This document shows positions 45,207 to 56,306 of a stretch of 64,000 nt of DNA, one piece after another. Origin of the DNA: Deinandra increscens subsp. villosa (Eukaryota; Streptophyta; Magnoliopsida; Asterales; Asteraceae); contig JBCNJP010000009.1 in the NCBI GenBank assembly GCA_039602395.1, positions 1,612,001 to 1,676,000 on the forward strand, written 5' to 3'. A program made the translations under genes and the position numbers. Below the pieces are notes generated by a model. The model searched no databases. It was not told the origin of the DNA and saw only the letters and a list, made by a program, of their open reading frames with translations. Within the stretch, counting starts at the first letter, position 1; every line of letters begins with the position of its first letter.

Positions 45207-46117
45207 AAAATGCTCTAGCAGAGTTGTTCAGAAATCGGATGGCGCCAATGAAGAGGAAAAGGATGATCGGGTCGGATGATCAAACTGGAACTCTAAGAAC
45301 TCTTAACTAATCCTTTTTGGAATGCTTCAGATGTCACTACAGTAAGGAATGAGGATGAACGGATCAAAACATGCACACTGGAACAACGCGTTAGGGCGTT
45401 ACAGGGTGGACCGGAGAGGCGCCCTTGTATCGGCCCACCGGCGTGAGAATCAGTAACTCAAAGGATATTGTGTGTGATTGTAAAGTAATTGTGTGTAATG
45501 AGAGATTCAATTAGAAGACGACGACTCGACTGCCTGTATTTATAGCTATAAGATTAGGGTTTTCATGCACATGTGACGTCAGTGCGTGGAATACACGGCG
45601 TGCATGTGACAGGGAGAATTCCGGTAATTATTCCATTTATGTGGAGCCTTCTAATTGGCCAAGAGCCTCATGTAAGTGAGTTTGAAACTGAGTGGGACCA
45701 TCTTCTAACCGAGTATTTAATATAGAATGTGGTGAGGACCACATTCGCATGTGTGTGGCACGCACGGTTTGTTCAGACCCGTGATGGGTTTTAGTTAACG
45801 AATCATTTGCATAAATATGGGCTGACCCGTGGGGAGCCCATAAAGCCCTTAATGGATTGTGAACTAACCCGCGAAAAGCCCAGAGGATATATAGATTCAA
45901 TATCTATCTACTTCAAGAGTGTTTGTTATTGATTACGACACTAACTACGTACGTACTAGTAAATGTAAACTCTTTGTAATCTAAAAAAACATCTAATTTT
46001 TGTTAGAATTTTTTTTTACATTTAAAATGATGAAAATATGGCATAGAGATATTAGAATTAGAATCTTTCATATATTTAAAAGGATAAAAATATTACGCGC
46101 ATAGAGATACATGTATC
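45207..46117. other. Non-genic; possible LTR remnant
   Basis: A minus-strand CTATAAATACAG (about 45546-45535) resembles an LTR TATA box, and the sequence around it looks untranslated. From about 45900 the text begins to resemble the upstream region of HSP70-E. Confidence 0.4.
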
Positions 46118-46735
46118 GCTTAATTTATTTATTTGAATAGTCTGACTAATTCAAATTTCAATTAACTTATCTTTATTAATTCTAATATTCTAATAAAGCA
46201 CTAAAATGGATGTCACATGTCTCATTTTCTACAATGTCCATATAAGCATTGCCACATGTCAAAACCACATTCAAGCATAAATATATTAAATTATCAATTA
46301 AGTATAATTACCAATTTTATCAAAACTAAATTTCCATTTAAAAGAAAGTTGACAAACTTAATGTGAATTTGATAAATTTACTTAATAATTTAATTATTTT
46401 AAGAAAACTAATCAACAATTTATGAAACATAATAAATTTGATTATTTTAACCATGTTTTTTTATATTTAATTTTATGAACTTAGCCCGTGTAATACACGG
46501 GTTACTAACCTAGTTACTTATATGATAATATGAGTCATTATTTATTTGGAAGGAATTTCCTAGAAACAACCAAAGCTCTTCCTAAATAAAAATGGAAAAT
46601 AAATATCGCCTGGTGATGTATACATGCATCTAAACGAACGACGACTTTTGTAATTGACTTTTTCCCATATAAATAAAAGGAAGAGTTCATAGACACTTCA
46701 AGCTCATCTTACGTTGAGCATTACATATATTATAT
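46118..46735 (+). promoter_or_regulatory. HSP70-D promoter block, interrupted by a Helitron
   Basis: It shares with C and E the words TTGAATAGTCTGACTAATTC, TTTATTTGGAAGGAATTTC, CGCCTGGTGATGTAT, CGACGACTTTTGTAATTGAC and CCCATATAAATAAAAGG (TATA box at about 46666), then the leader CTCATCTTACGTTGAGCAT. The Helitron at 46181-46513 separates the first word from the rest, moving the distal part about 330 bp away. Confidence 0.6.
46181..46513 (+). mobile_element. Short non-autonomous Helitron in the HSP70-D promoter
   Basis: The 3' end has a perfect hairpin CCCGTGTAATACACGGG (46485-46501), then TTACTAAC and CTAG followed by T, the Helitron 3' signature. The 5' end TCTAATATTCTAATAAAGCA resembles plant Helitron 5' termini, though the base before it is T rather than A. 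The paralogous promoters of C and E lack this insert. Confidence 0.75.
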
Positions 46736-48698
46736 ATGGAGGGGAAAGTAAACGAAGCGACAGCGATCGGCATTGACCTCGGAACAACGTACTCATGTGT
46801 TGCCGTTTGGAACCATGGTCGAATCGAAATCATACCCAACGAGCAAGGCTTCAGAACCACACCGTCTACTGTTGCTTTCCTTGATGCCGAACGTCTAATC
46901 GGAGATGGTGCCAAGAACCAAATAGCTATGAACCCTGCTAACACCATATTTGGTCAGTCTACTAATTTTTCTACTTTTCATTTTGTTTTTTATTGAATTA
47001 AATAGAAGTTGAACTGTTATAAAATGCTCATTGTGCTGTTGTTGATTAATCAATAATGGATTTACAGATGCTAAGAGGTTGATTGGACGGAAATTCAGTG
47101 ATTGCAAAGTGCAGGAGAATATGAAATTGTGGCCTTTTAGGGTCGTAGAAGGGCCTGCAGATACTCCAAAGATTGTTGTCGCCTACAAAGGTGAAGAGAA
47201 GGAATTTTTAGCAGAAGAGATTTCATCAATGATTCTTGGAAAGATGAAAGAAACTGCTGAAGCCTACCTTGGAAAGGTTGTGAAGAACGCAGTGATAACT
47301 GTCCCTGCTTATTTTAGCGATTCACAGCGCCAAGCAACCAAGGATGCAGGTACTATTGCTGGTTTAAACATTATTCGCATGATCAATGAGCCTACAGCCG
47401 CTGCCATTGCCTATGGTCTTGATAATAAGTTTGAATTTGTTGGCAAGATAAATGTACTCGTAGTTGATTTGGGAGGCGGTACATTCGATGTCTCACTAAC
47501 AACGATTCATGAAGATGCCATTTTTGAGGTGATCGCGGTCGCTGGCAATACTCATCTAGGTGGTGAGGATTTTGATAATCGTATGGTGGATCATTGTGTT
47601 TTGGAATTTAAAAGGAAACACAATAAGGATCTGACAAGGAACCGAAGAGCATTAGGGAGATTGAGATTTGCTTGTGAGAAGGCAAAAAGAATTCTCTCAA
47701 GCACTACTCAAACTTCAATAGAATTGGATTGTTTGCATGATGGTGTTGATTTTTCAATGAGATTTACTCGAGCTAAGTTCGAGGAGTTAAACATGAGCAT
47801 GTTCGGTCATTGTATCGAGACTCTAAACCAATGTTTAAAAGATGCCAAGATAGAAAGGTCATGGGTAGACGAGATTATTCTTGTTGGTGGCTCGACTAGG
47901 ATACCCAAAGTCCAGCATATGTTGCAGGAACTCTTTTGGTGGAAGGATCTATGCAAAAGCATGAACCCTGATGAGGCTGTAGCATTCGGAGCTGCTGTTA
48001 TGGCTGCAAAGATGAGTGGTAGCAATGAGGAGGGCGTTCGAGATTTGATGCTACGTGATGTCACTCCTTTGTCACTTGGTATAGAATTACTAGGAGGAGT
48101 TTTTGATGTTGTGATTCCACGGAACACTCAAATACCTACAAGGAAATCGGTAGATTATCTTATATCAAAAGATAACCAATCTTCGATAGTTATCAAGGTG
48201 TATCAAGGTGAAAGGATCAAATCTACAGATAATCATTTGTTGGGGAAGTTCACAGTTTCTGGAATACCACTTGCTCCTAAAAGAGAAGTAACTGTTCAGG
48301 TCTGCTTTGAGATAGATCCTGATGGTATCCTCAAAGTCACAGCTAAGATATTATCAACCGGTATGTCAAACCAACTCACCATCGGAAGTGAAAAAGGAAG
48401 GCTCTCTAAAGATGATATAGAAAAGTTGGTAAAAGAAGCAGAGAAGTACAAACTTGAGGACAAGGTATACAAGAAGAGAGTGAATGCATGCCATGCTTTA
48501 GAAGACTACATACACAAGATGAAAAAAAAGGTGAAAGAATACAATACCAATAAGAGGGTAAACCCCGACAGCTTGAGGAAAATGGAGAATGCCATTGATG
48601 AAACGAATGAGTGGCTTGAGCACAATTCAGTTGCACCTATTAATGAGCTTCAGCGCAAAAAGGTATTTCTAGAGTTTGTTTGCACACCGCTAATTTAG
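46736..48698 (+). CDS. HSP70: HSP70-D, C-terminally shortened HSP70 chaperone
   Basis: Exons 46736-46952 and 47068-48698; intron 115 bp, close to that of B; 615 residues. The ATPase signatures are present: IDLGTTYS, VVDLGGGTFDVS and ILVGGSTRIPKVQ. It is the most diverged of the four in conserved spots: AGNTHLGGEDF where the family has GDTHLGGED, AYFSDSQRQ for AYFNDSQRQ, NRRALGRL for GNQRALGRL, and MLQELFWWKDL for MLRELFGWKEL. The linker is LMLRDVTPLSLG. It ends LEFVCTPLI and lacks the EEVD tail. The reading frame is intact, so it may still be functional, but relaxed constraint is possible. Confidence 0.92.
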
Positions 48699-50042
48699 TT
48701 CTCAAACCATGGTGGTGAAACTTTGGATTTCTATGTGGGCTTGGATTGAATTGATTTTGCTTATACATGTGAAAACTATTGTATATGTGACTTCTATAAT
48801 TTCTATTAATGAGTATATGAAAACCAAATATTAATGAGTATATGAGAACCAAATAAAGTTACAAGAAAAGCATGATAATTACTATTTTGCATCATATTAT
48901 ATATACTATGTTTGTAACCCGTATATGTACGGTTGGCATTATATTATTTTTATAATATAGCAAAGACTAAAAATAAAATTAGAATTAGAACTGCAACATC
49001 CAAGCAACAAAAATATTCAAAAACGAAATCTTCTTAGTAAAAATTTCCATAAACACCCCATGAGTAATCATATAACATATCATTCTTTTTTATTGATTTT
49101 ATAACCATGAGAACCTCATTCTAACCTTAGAATGTAGTTGTAGTTTGAAGGACCCGGTGATGAACTTGAGTGAGAAAAGCCGATATTAGCTTTGGTTCGT
49201 CCCCTGATAAAAAGCTGATGAGAGAAGTTACATTGTCATACATGCACATTCTAAATGGTTCAGATTTGGTTAAAATTCTTTGAAAACAAGGCCTACGGAC
49301 ACGAATGCAACTCCGAAAACCCGGGTTCGTGCGAGACAAGTTTTTGTTGACGACCTCGTTGGTTTTTTCCCCTTCCTTCCGTTTTTTTCTTCCTTTCGTG
49401 TTTCCTGCAGCTTCGCTGGTGCCTTTCTTTTTCCTTCAGCTCGCCCCTCCCGGCATCTGAACCCATTATTATGCATATAATGTGAAATATCAACCCAATC
49501 ATCCGATCAAGATACTACAGATCAGAATTACTGTTTTAGTTCTCTAGTTCAATATGATTATGGTTCACGATTCACATCAAAACAGAAGTCATAAAACAAT
49601 TAAAAGTATGCAATGAAATAATATAAACCTAGACATTTTAATAAACACCTGCTATGTATAGCAAGAATATGGTATAAAAAATTAATGTTGCTCAACATTA
49701 TACACAATGAGATTAGAATAACCTTTTTATATACCATTTGCTTCGATTCACAGACAAAATTGAGAACTAAAATGAGTGCCTTTCTATCGTCTACCTCTGG
49801 TACAAACAAGAAACTCATAAACTTTTAACGAAAACTAACTCCGTCAGACATTTTTAACGGGGGACTGTTGGTAGAAAATAGTTTAATAGTTGGGACCAGT
49901 AATAAGAAATATTCACAATTAAGATTATTATCGGCCAATAGATGAAAATTTAGATTATTAAAATCCAAAATTTTTAAAATTATATAAAAAAAAATTATTT
50001 TGTATCTATAGCGGTGACATCTCGTCGCCGTAGACTTATTGT
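48699..50042. other. Non-genic stretch with degraded element ends
   Basis: The D 3' UTR (to about 48850) resembles that of E. Around 49287-49330 the minus strand (TTTTCGGAGTTGCATTCGTG) resembles part of the 824-bp copia LTR. At 49857-49965 lies a diverged copy of the MULE end found at 51124-51299. No gene. Confidence 0.45.
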
Positions 50043-50051
50043 TTAAAAAAA

Positions 50052-51299
50052 GGAAAATTGGATTTAAATAATTCCAAGTTTTGAGGGTTGGCCAGTAATA
50101 ATCTCACTTTTAATAATAACTCACAATGGTCCCAACTTTCAACTTATTTATTTCTAATAGTCCCTCTGTTAAAAAACTTAACACCGTTAAGTTTATTGCT
50201 GACGTGACACCTGAGTTGGCTTTTTTTATATTTTTCTTTTTTCTTTTTATACATATGGCATCCACTTGACAACTTAAATCACAAACAAACTCATGTGTGT
50301 GTCAGTGTGTGCATCGAGAGAGACCAGAGAAAGACTTAACAATGCTCAGTCTCCGGCGACTTTTTTCCGGCCAAACATGTGGCGGCGACGCGGTGGCTCA
50401 ACGGCGACACTAGGATTTTTCAGGCAAAAGTTGTTCATCTTCTTCCCCTCTACCTTATAGCCATGATTTAGAGCTCGTTTTGCAAATAAACTTAGCAACA
50501 CCTCTGGAGCAATCAAGCACCAAGCCGCATTATGAAACGACGCCGATTTATCAACGTTCTACAGCTGCAGCTTCGAAAGCTACCAAGACTCGTTATACGC
50601 CCATTCCCTCCGTTAATTCTACACAGAATGCGACGGGTACGGCACCGTCGATTTCATATTCGGAAACTGCCGTCGCCGTGCTCCAAAACTGCAATTTGTA
50701 TTCCCGGTTACCAATGTCCGGTCAATTCAACACCATTACAACACAAACAGATCCCGGTCAAAACACTGGTACATCGATCCAGAAATGTAACATTAGGGCA
50801 GCCGACGATTTAGCGGCGAGCAACGAAACTACGGTGACATATTTAGGGCGGCCGTGGAAGGAGTATTCTCGAACGGTTTATTTGCAATGGGTTATTGAAT
50901 CGTTGATTTAGTCCTTGTGAAGTAAGTTCTCCTTATCTGATTGCTTTTGGTATCAGTGATTATTTTTAACTTCTGGATCGATCTAAATATCTAAGCAATG
51001 TATAATGTGGAAATAAGACAAGGAAGAGAGGGGGAGTGTTTGGCTACAGACATAAAGACAAAGAAGGTGAGTGTTTGGCTTGGTTTATATGATGTGTCAT
51101 GGAATAAAAAATAAACAAATAATAAAAAAAGCCAACTCAGGTGTCACGTCAGCGATAAACTTAACGGTGTTAAGTTTTTTAACGGCGGGACCATTAGAAA
51201 TAAATAGGTTGAAAGTTGGGACCACTGGGAGTTATTATTAAAAGTGGGATTATTACTGGCCAACCCTCAAAACTTGGAATTATTTAAATCTAATTTTCC
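50052..51299 (+). mobile_element. Pack-MULE, 1.25 kb, carrying a pectin methylesterase fragment
   Basis: Long terminal inverted repeats of about 177 bp (50052-50228 and 51124-51299) are roughly 95% identical by eye, starting GGAAAATTGGATTTAAATAA. The flanking 9-bp duplication TTAAAAAAA (50043-50051 and 51300-51308) fits MULEs, though its poly-A nature makes it less specific. No transposase is present; the middle holds a host gene fragment. Confidence 0.88.
50501..50911 (+). pseudogene. Pectin methylesterase fragment captured in the MULE
   Basis: In one frame: ADLSTFYSCSFESYQDSLY and YGTVDFIFGN (the catalytic VDFIFGN motif). After a frameshift: LQNCNLYSRLPMSGQFNTIT, TDPGQNTGTSIQKCNIRAAD and YLGRPWKEYSRTVYLQ. 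These are the core motifs of plant cell-wall pectin methylesterase in the right order. Both ends of the enzyme are missing, and a stop plus a frameshift occur, so no enzyme is made. The 143-codon frame at 50480-50911 joins an out-of-frame start to the true C-terminal part. Confidence 0.9.
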
Positions 51300-51308
51300 T
51301 TAAAAAAA

Positions 51309-51629
51309 ATCTAAATTTTCTACGTTTTAAAACCTAAAATAACAATTAGTATAAGTGACAATTCAAATGGCTGTTCAAACAAATATATACAAATTACTCA
51401 TTCATTATGTTAAACAAATATATAAAAACCCATGTAATATTGTTAAACAAATAGTCTTCAAATCAAACTACCTGATTATCATCTTCCTAACTATTATCTT
51501 GATTGTCATATAGAGAGAGAGGGGCCTTTGTGATTCATTTGAAATGCAAAGATTCTCGAGATTATATCGGCTTAATTATGTATAAATTTGAACATCCCTT
51601 GAAAGAGAGTGTTGACGATAAAAAATTAT
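51309..51629. other. Non-genic, AT-rich
   Basis: No recognisable feature between the MULE and the HSP70-E promoter block. Confidence 0.5.
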
Positions 51630-51888
51630 AACATAGATACATGTACCGATTATTTTCTTTATTTGAATAGTCTGACTAACTCAGTTTTCAACTTATGTAA
51701 ATCATCTATTTATTTCGAAGGAATTTCATCCTAAATAAATTATGGAAAATAAATATCCCCTGGTGATGTATATATCTAAACGACCGACGACTTTTGTAGT
51801 TTACTTTTTTCCCATATAAAGAAAGGGAAGATCATATCGAGATAAAAATACTTCAAGCTCATCTTAGGTTGAGCATTAGATATATATA
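51630..51888 (+). promoter_or_regulatory. HSP70-E promoter block
   Basis: It contains ACATAGATACATGTACCGAT, TTGAATAGTCTGACTAAC, TTTATTTCGAAGGAATTTC, CCCCTGGTGATGTATATATC, CGACGACTTTTGTAGTTTAC and CCCATATAAAGAAAGGG (TATA at about 51813), then the leader CTCATCTTAGGTTGAGCATT. The order matches C and D, and the block is uninterrupted. Confidence 0.6.
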
Positions 51889-54800
51889 ATGGAGGGAAAA
51901 GCAAATGAGATGGAGATCGCAATCGGAATCGATCTCGGAACAACGTACTCGTGTGTTGCCGTTTCGAACAATGGTCGAATCGAAATCATACCCAATGAAC
52001 AAGGCAATAGAACCACGCCATCTACGGTTTCTTTCCTTGACGCAGAGCGTCTCATCGGCGAAGGTGCCAAAAACCAAATAGCTATGAATCCTGCTAACAC
52101 CATATTTGGTCAGTCTACTAATTTTTCCTAGCTACTTTTCATTTTGATCTTATCAATCAAACCATATATATAAAAGACATTAGAAGAAATTAATTATTCT
52201 AAAACCATCCACTGGATTTGAATCCTAAAGAAAGTTGTTTAGACTTGCTTAAAGATTATGTGTTATTCTGAAAAAAAAAAACTAACTAATTCAACAAAAC
52301 AACAACCGTACCCAATAGTATAACTATTAGCAGGTTCTGAGGAGGATGAGATATATAGACAAGCCTTACTCCTACCCCGAAAAAACAGAGATACTGCTTC
52401 CAGGAAGACTCGGTCTCATCTCCTAAACACAAGCAAAAACGTGCTAGTAGAGCCTGGTCACGTGAGAAGAAAAGAAAAAGAAAACCCACACATAAGAAAA
52501 AATAAATAAAAAATAAATAATAATAATAATAATAGTACTGATAATAAATAAAAATAATAATAATAATAAATAAGATAATTATACTAATAATAAACTATAC
52601 ATAAAAATAAATAAAAGAAGTATATATAAATATAATAATACTAAAAGTAAAAGTAAACTCATCACGATCTTACGTCTTAGTTCTACGTTTTCACGATATA
52701 TCTATTGTCAACCATATCTTTAGAGAGGTGCAAGTTTATCAAATCAATTAAGTCTATCAAATCAAGCCTAATACGCTTATCAAAAATTAGTTTAGGTTTA
52801 CCTCTATCTCCTACCTCGACCATGATGCTATCAACCAATTCAGGAATTGTACTTTTTTTTTATATGGAACTTGTTGAAACTAGCTTAATTTATACAAAGA
52901 GATAAAAATCTATAATTTATGAACTACTAAAAAAAAACAGAATGCTTTTTACTGCTTCAAAATTAATTGCAAATTAATATACATCAAAACTTGAGTGGCC
53001 ACTTGAACTAAGTCAAGGGAGTGTGACTTCATCAACACCTTATATCACCTTATATCATAGAAAAAGAAGGGACTATTTAAATTGAACTTCGAAAGCAAAG
53101 TTTAACACATTTAATCTAGAGAATAATCTAAATAGTATTAAAAGATTTGTAAATACTCATGGTGGTGACTTTTTTATGAAGCTGAAATATATGTATTGAA
53201 AGCACACCAAGTATTGTCACTAAGCATCAGGTTAATATTTACTCCCTACCTGTAATTAATACGCTCTATTAGAATCGAACTTCATTTGGTTGAGATCGAA
53301 CTGTGTATATATCTACTTGATTTTATATTAACTAAATCAACCATTGATTTTCAGATGCCAAGAGGTTGATAGGACGGAAATTCAGTGATTCCAAAGTGCA
53401 GGAGAATAAGAAATTGTGGCCTTTTAGGGTCATAGAAGGGGATACAGACACTCCAAAGATTGTTGTCTCTTATAAAGGTCAAGAAAAGGAATTTTTAGCA
53501 GAAGAAATTTCATCAATGATTCTTGGAAAGATGAAAGAAATTGCGGAAGCCTACCTTGGAAATGTTGTGAAAAACGCTGTGATAACTGTACCTGCTTATT
53601 TTAACGATTCACAACGTCAAGCAACCAAGGATGCAGGTATTATTGCTGGTTTAAATGTCATTCGCATGATCAATGAGCCTACAGCAGCCGCAATTGCTTA
53701 TGGTCTTGACAATAAATCTGAATTTGTTGGCAAGGTAAATGTGCTCATCTTTGATTTGGGAGGCGGTACTTTTGATGTCTCTCTATCAACAATTGAGAAA
53801 GGGAGTATTTTTGATGTTAAAGCGGTTTCTGGTGACACTCATCTCGGAGGTGAGGATTTTGATAACCGCATGGTGGATCACTGTGTTTCGGAATTCAAAA
53901 AGAAACACAATAAGGACTTGACAGGGAACCAAAGAGCATTGGGGAGATTGAGATTTGCTTGTGAGAAGGCAAAAAGGATTCTCTCAAGCACTACTCAAAC
54001 GTCAATCGAACTGGATTGCTTGCATGATGGTATTGATTTTTCACTGAGATTTACTCGAGCTAAATTTGAAGAATTAAACATGAGCATGTTTAGTCAGTGT
54101 ATGGAGACTCTAAAGACATGTTTAAAAGATGCAAAGATAGAAAAATCATGGGTGGACGAGATTATTCTTGTCGGTGGCTCGACAAGGATACCTAAGGTCC
54201 AACATATGTTGAGGGAACTCTTTGGGCGGAAGGAGCTATGCAAGAACGTAAACCCTGATGAGGCGGTAGCATTTGGAGCCGCTGTTATGGCTGCAAAGTT
54301 AAGTGGTAGCAATGATGAGGGTGTTCGAGATTTGTTGTTACTTGATGTCACTCCTTTGTCACTTGGTATAGAGGTAAGAGGAAACATATTTAGTGTTGTG
54401 GTCCCAAGAAACACTCAAATACCTACGAAGAAGTTCAGAAATTATTATACTATAAAAGATAACCAATCTTCAATGAGTATGAGGGTGTATCAAGGTGAAA
54501 GGATCAAAGCAAAGGATAATCACCTGTTGGGGAAGTTTACTGCTTTTGGAATACCGCTTGCTCCAAAAAAAGTTGGAATAGTTGAGAGCTGCTTTGAGAT
54601 AGATCATGATGGTATCCTCACAGTCACGGCAAAGATATTAGCAACTGGTATGTCAAACAAACTCACCATCGGAAGTGAAAAGGGAAGACTCTCCAAAGAG
54701 GATATAGAAAAGAAGATAAAAGAATCGGAGAAGTACAAAAATGAGGACGAGGTATACAGGAAAAGAGTGGATGCATACAATTGTTTAGATGACTACATAT

Positions 54801-54985
54801 ACAGGATGAAGAAAAAGGTGAAAGAATACAATGTCAACAAGAGGGTGAACCCCGATAGCTTGAGGAAAATGGAGAATGCCATTGATGAAACGAACGAGTG
54901 GCTTGAGGATAATCCAGCTGCACCTATTAATGAGCTTCGGCGCAAGAAGGTATTTCTAGAGTTTGTTTGCACACCCCTAATTTAA
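51889..54985 (+). CDS. HSP70: HSP70-E, C-terminally shortened HSP70 chaperone
   Basis: Exons 51889-52108 and 53355-54985; 616 residues, with one extra residue near the N-terminus (MEGKANEMEIAIGIDLG). The intron is 1246 bp, the longest of the family, and contains a SINE fragment and (TAA)n-rich sequence. The three signatures are intact. It is the only complete copy with the canonical linker LLLLDVTPLSLG. The substrate-binding domain is close to D (GIPLAPK, TGMSN, LTIGSEKGRLSK) but has its own changes (FTAFGIP where the others have SGIP; FEIDHDGIL). It ends LEFVCTPLI with no EEVD tail. It is the best candidate for a fully allosteric chaperone in this set. Confidence 0.93.
52290..52480 (-). mobile_element. 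SINE fragment in the HSP70-E intron
   Basis: The minus strand reads GACCGAGTCTTCCTGGAAGC, GGGGTAGGAGTAAGGCTTGT and then TTGGGTACGGTTGTTGTT, the body and tail of a widespread plant tRNA-derived SINE type. An (AAT)n-rich tract follows on its plus-strand right side (52500-52660). Confidence 0.6.
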
Positions 54986-56306
54986 TTCTTAAAATATGGT
55001 GGTGAGACATTGGGATTTCTTATTATTAGGCTTGGATTGAATTGATTTTGCTTGTACATGTGAAAAATATTGTATATGTGACTTGTGTAATTTCTATTTA
55101 TTAGTACGTTGAAATAAAGTTACAAGTTGGCATCACGGGGGACTGAAGAAAGTAAGCAGACCCACAAAAACATGATTATTAGGGGAGGGGTATGGTTGTG
55201 GACTTGTGGCATGGCTTGGAGAAGCCATGCTCACCAACCAATCATCATCCGCCATGTCAAATTTGGTGTTTTTGAAGCCATGCCAAGCCACACCACATGG
55301 TATGGTTGTGGTGTGGCTTGGAGAAGCCACCGAAAATTTTGTTTTTTTTTTTAACAACTTTTAATAAACAACTTTTATAAAAAAAAAACAAACCACTAAT
55401 ATTAGGAAATTAAACGATACAATACTTTGAAATTAAAAAAAAAGGCGACTACAATTTTAAAAAATAAATAAATAAAAGTTGCAATCCCATCCGTATTCCT
55501 CCGCGATTTCTCTTTTTTGTTCAAGAACAAGGGGTAGGAATTGAGGATCAACATCATTATGTGGTTTCATAAATATCTCGAGATCACGTGCTTTTTTCTC
55601 TTGTCGTTCACGTGCTTGTTTGAACTCGATCACTCGACGTTGAGCCTCCATTGTAGTTTTCACTGCATCGTACATCGCTTGCTTCTTTCCAAAGGTTTCG
55701 TCCCGAAGCTTTGCCTTAAGCTCCCTTTCTTTGATCCAATTGGTTTGAAAATCCGATATCATTTCCAACGCCTTTTCCGATGCCGAACTTCTTTTTCATT
55801 TAGATCGGGCAATTGAGTCGACCCAACATCATTTGAAGTTGTGTAGTCCCCCGACTCGGACGTCTTCGTCCTTTTACCCGGTTCCGGTATTTCACCACGT
55901 ACATTCTCAACCGGAGCCCACTTTGGATGGTCTTTTACCTCGACCCAACGCCCTAAATGAGCAAACCCATTTTTCTCGTATATTTCTTTATACAAGTTTT
56001 GGGCTTTCATCAAAACATCCGCATCCGCACTCCCACTTGCCCAATTATTAGTCTATTATAAAAAAAATAAACAAGTTAATAAATATATATATATATACAT
56101 ATATCGAGTTAAAAAAAATAAATGTTTTTTTTACCGATTGAATGTAGAGACCATTGAAGTTTGACAATTTCGTATTCAACTTCTTCCACTTTGAGCTTAG
56201 TTGGTCCCTAGTTCGTCCACTAGGTGCACCCATCAAACCGTCAAAGTGGGCAAGAACTTTACCCCAAAACGAATCGCGGGATTGTTGATCCGCTTTTTTC
56301 CCATCT

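Noticed and set aside
20715..54985. C-terminal Cys of FVCTPLI as a prenylation (CaaX) site
   Set aside because: The Cys is fifth from the end, not fourth, so the CaaX rule is not met.
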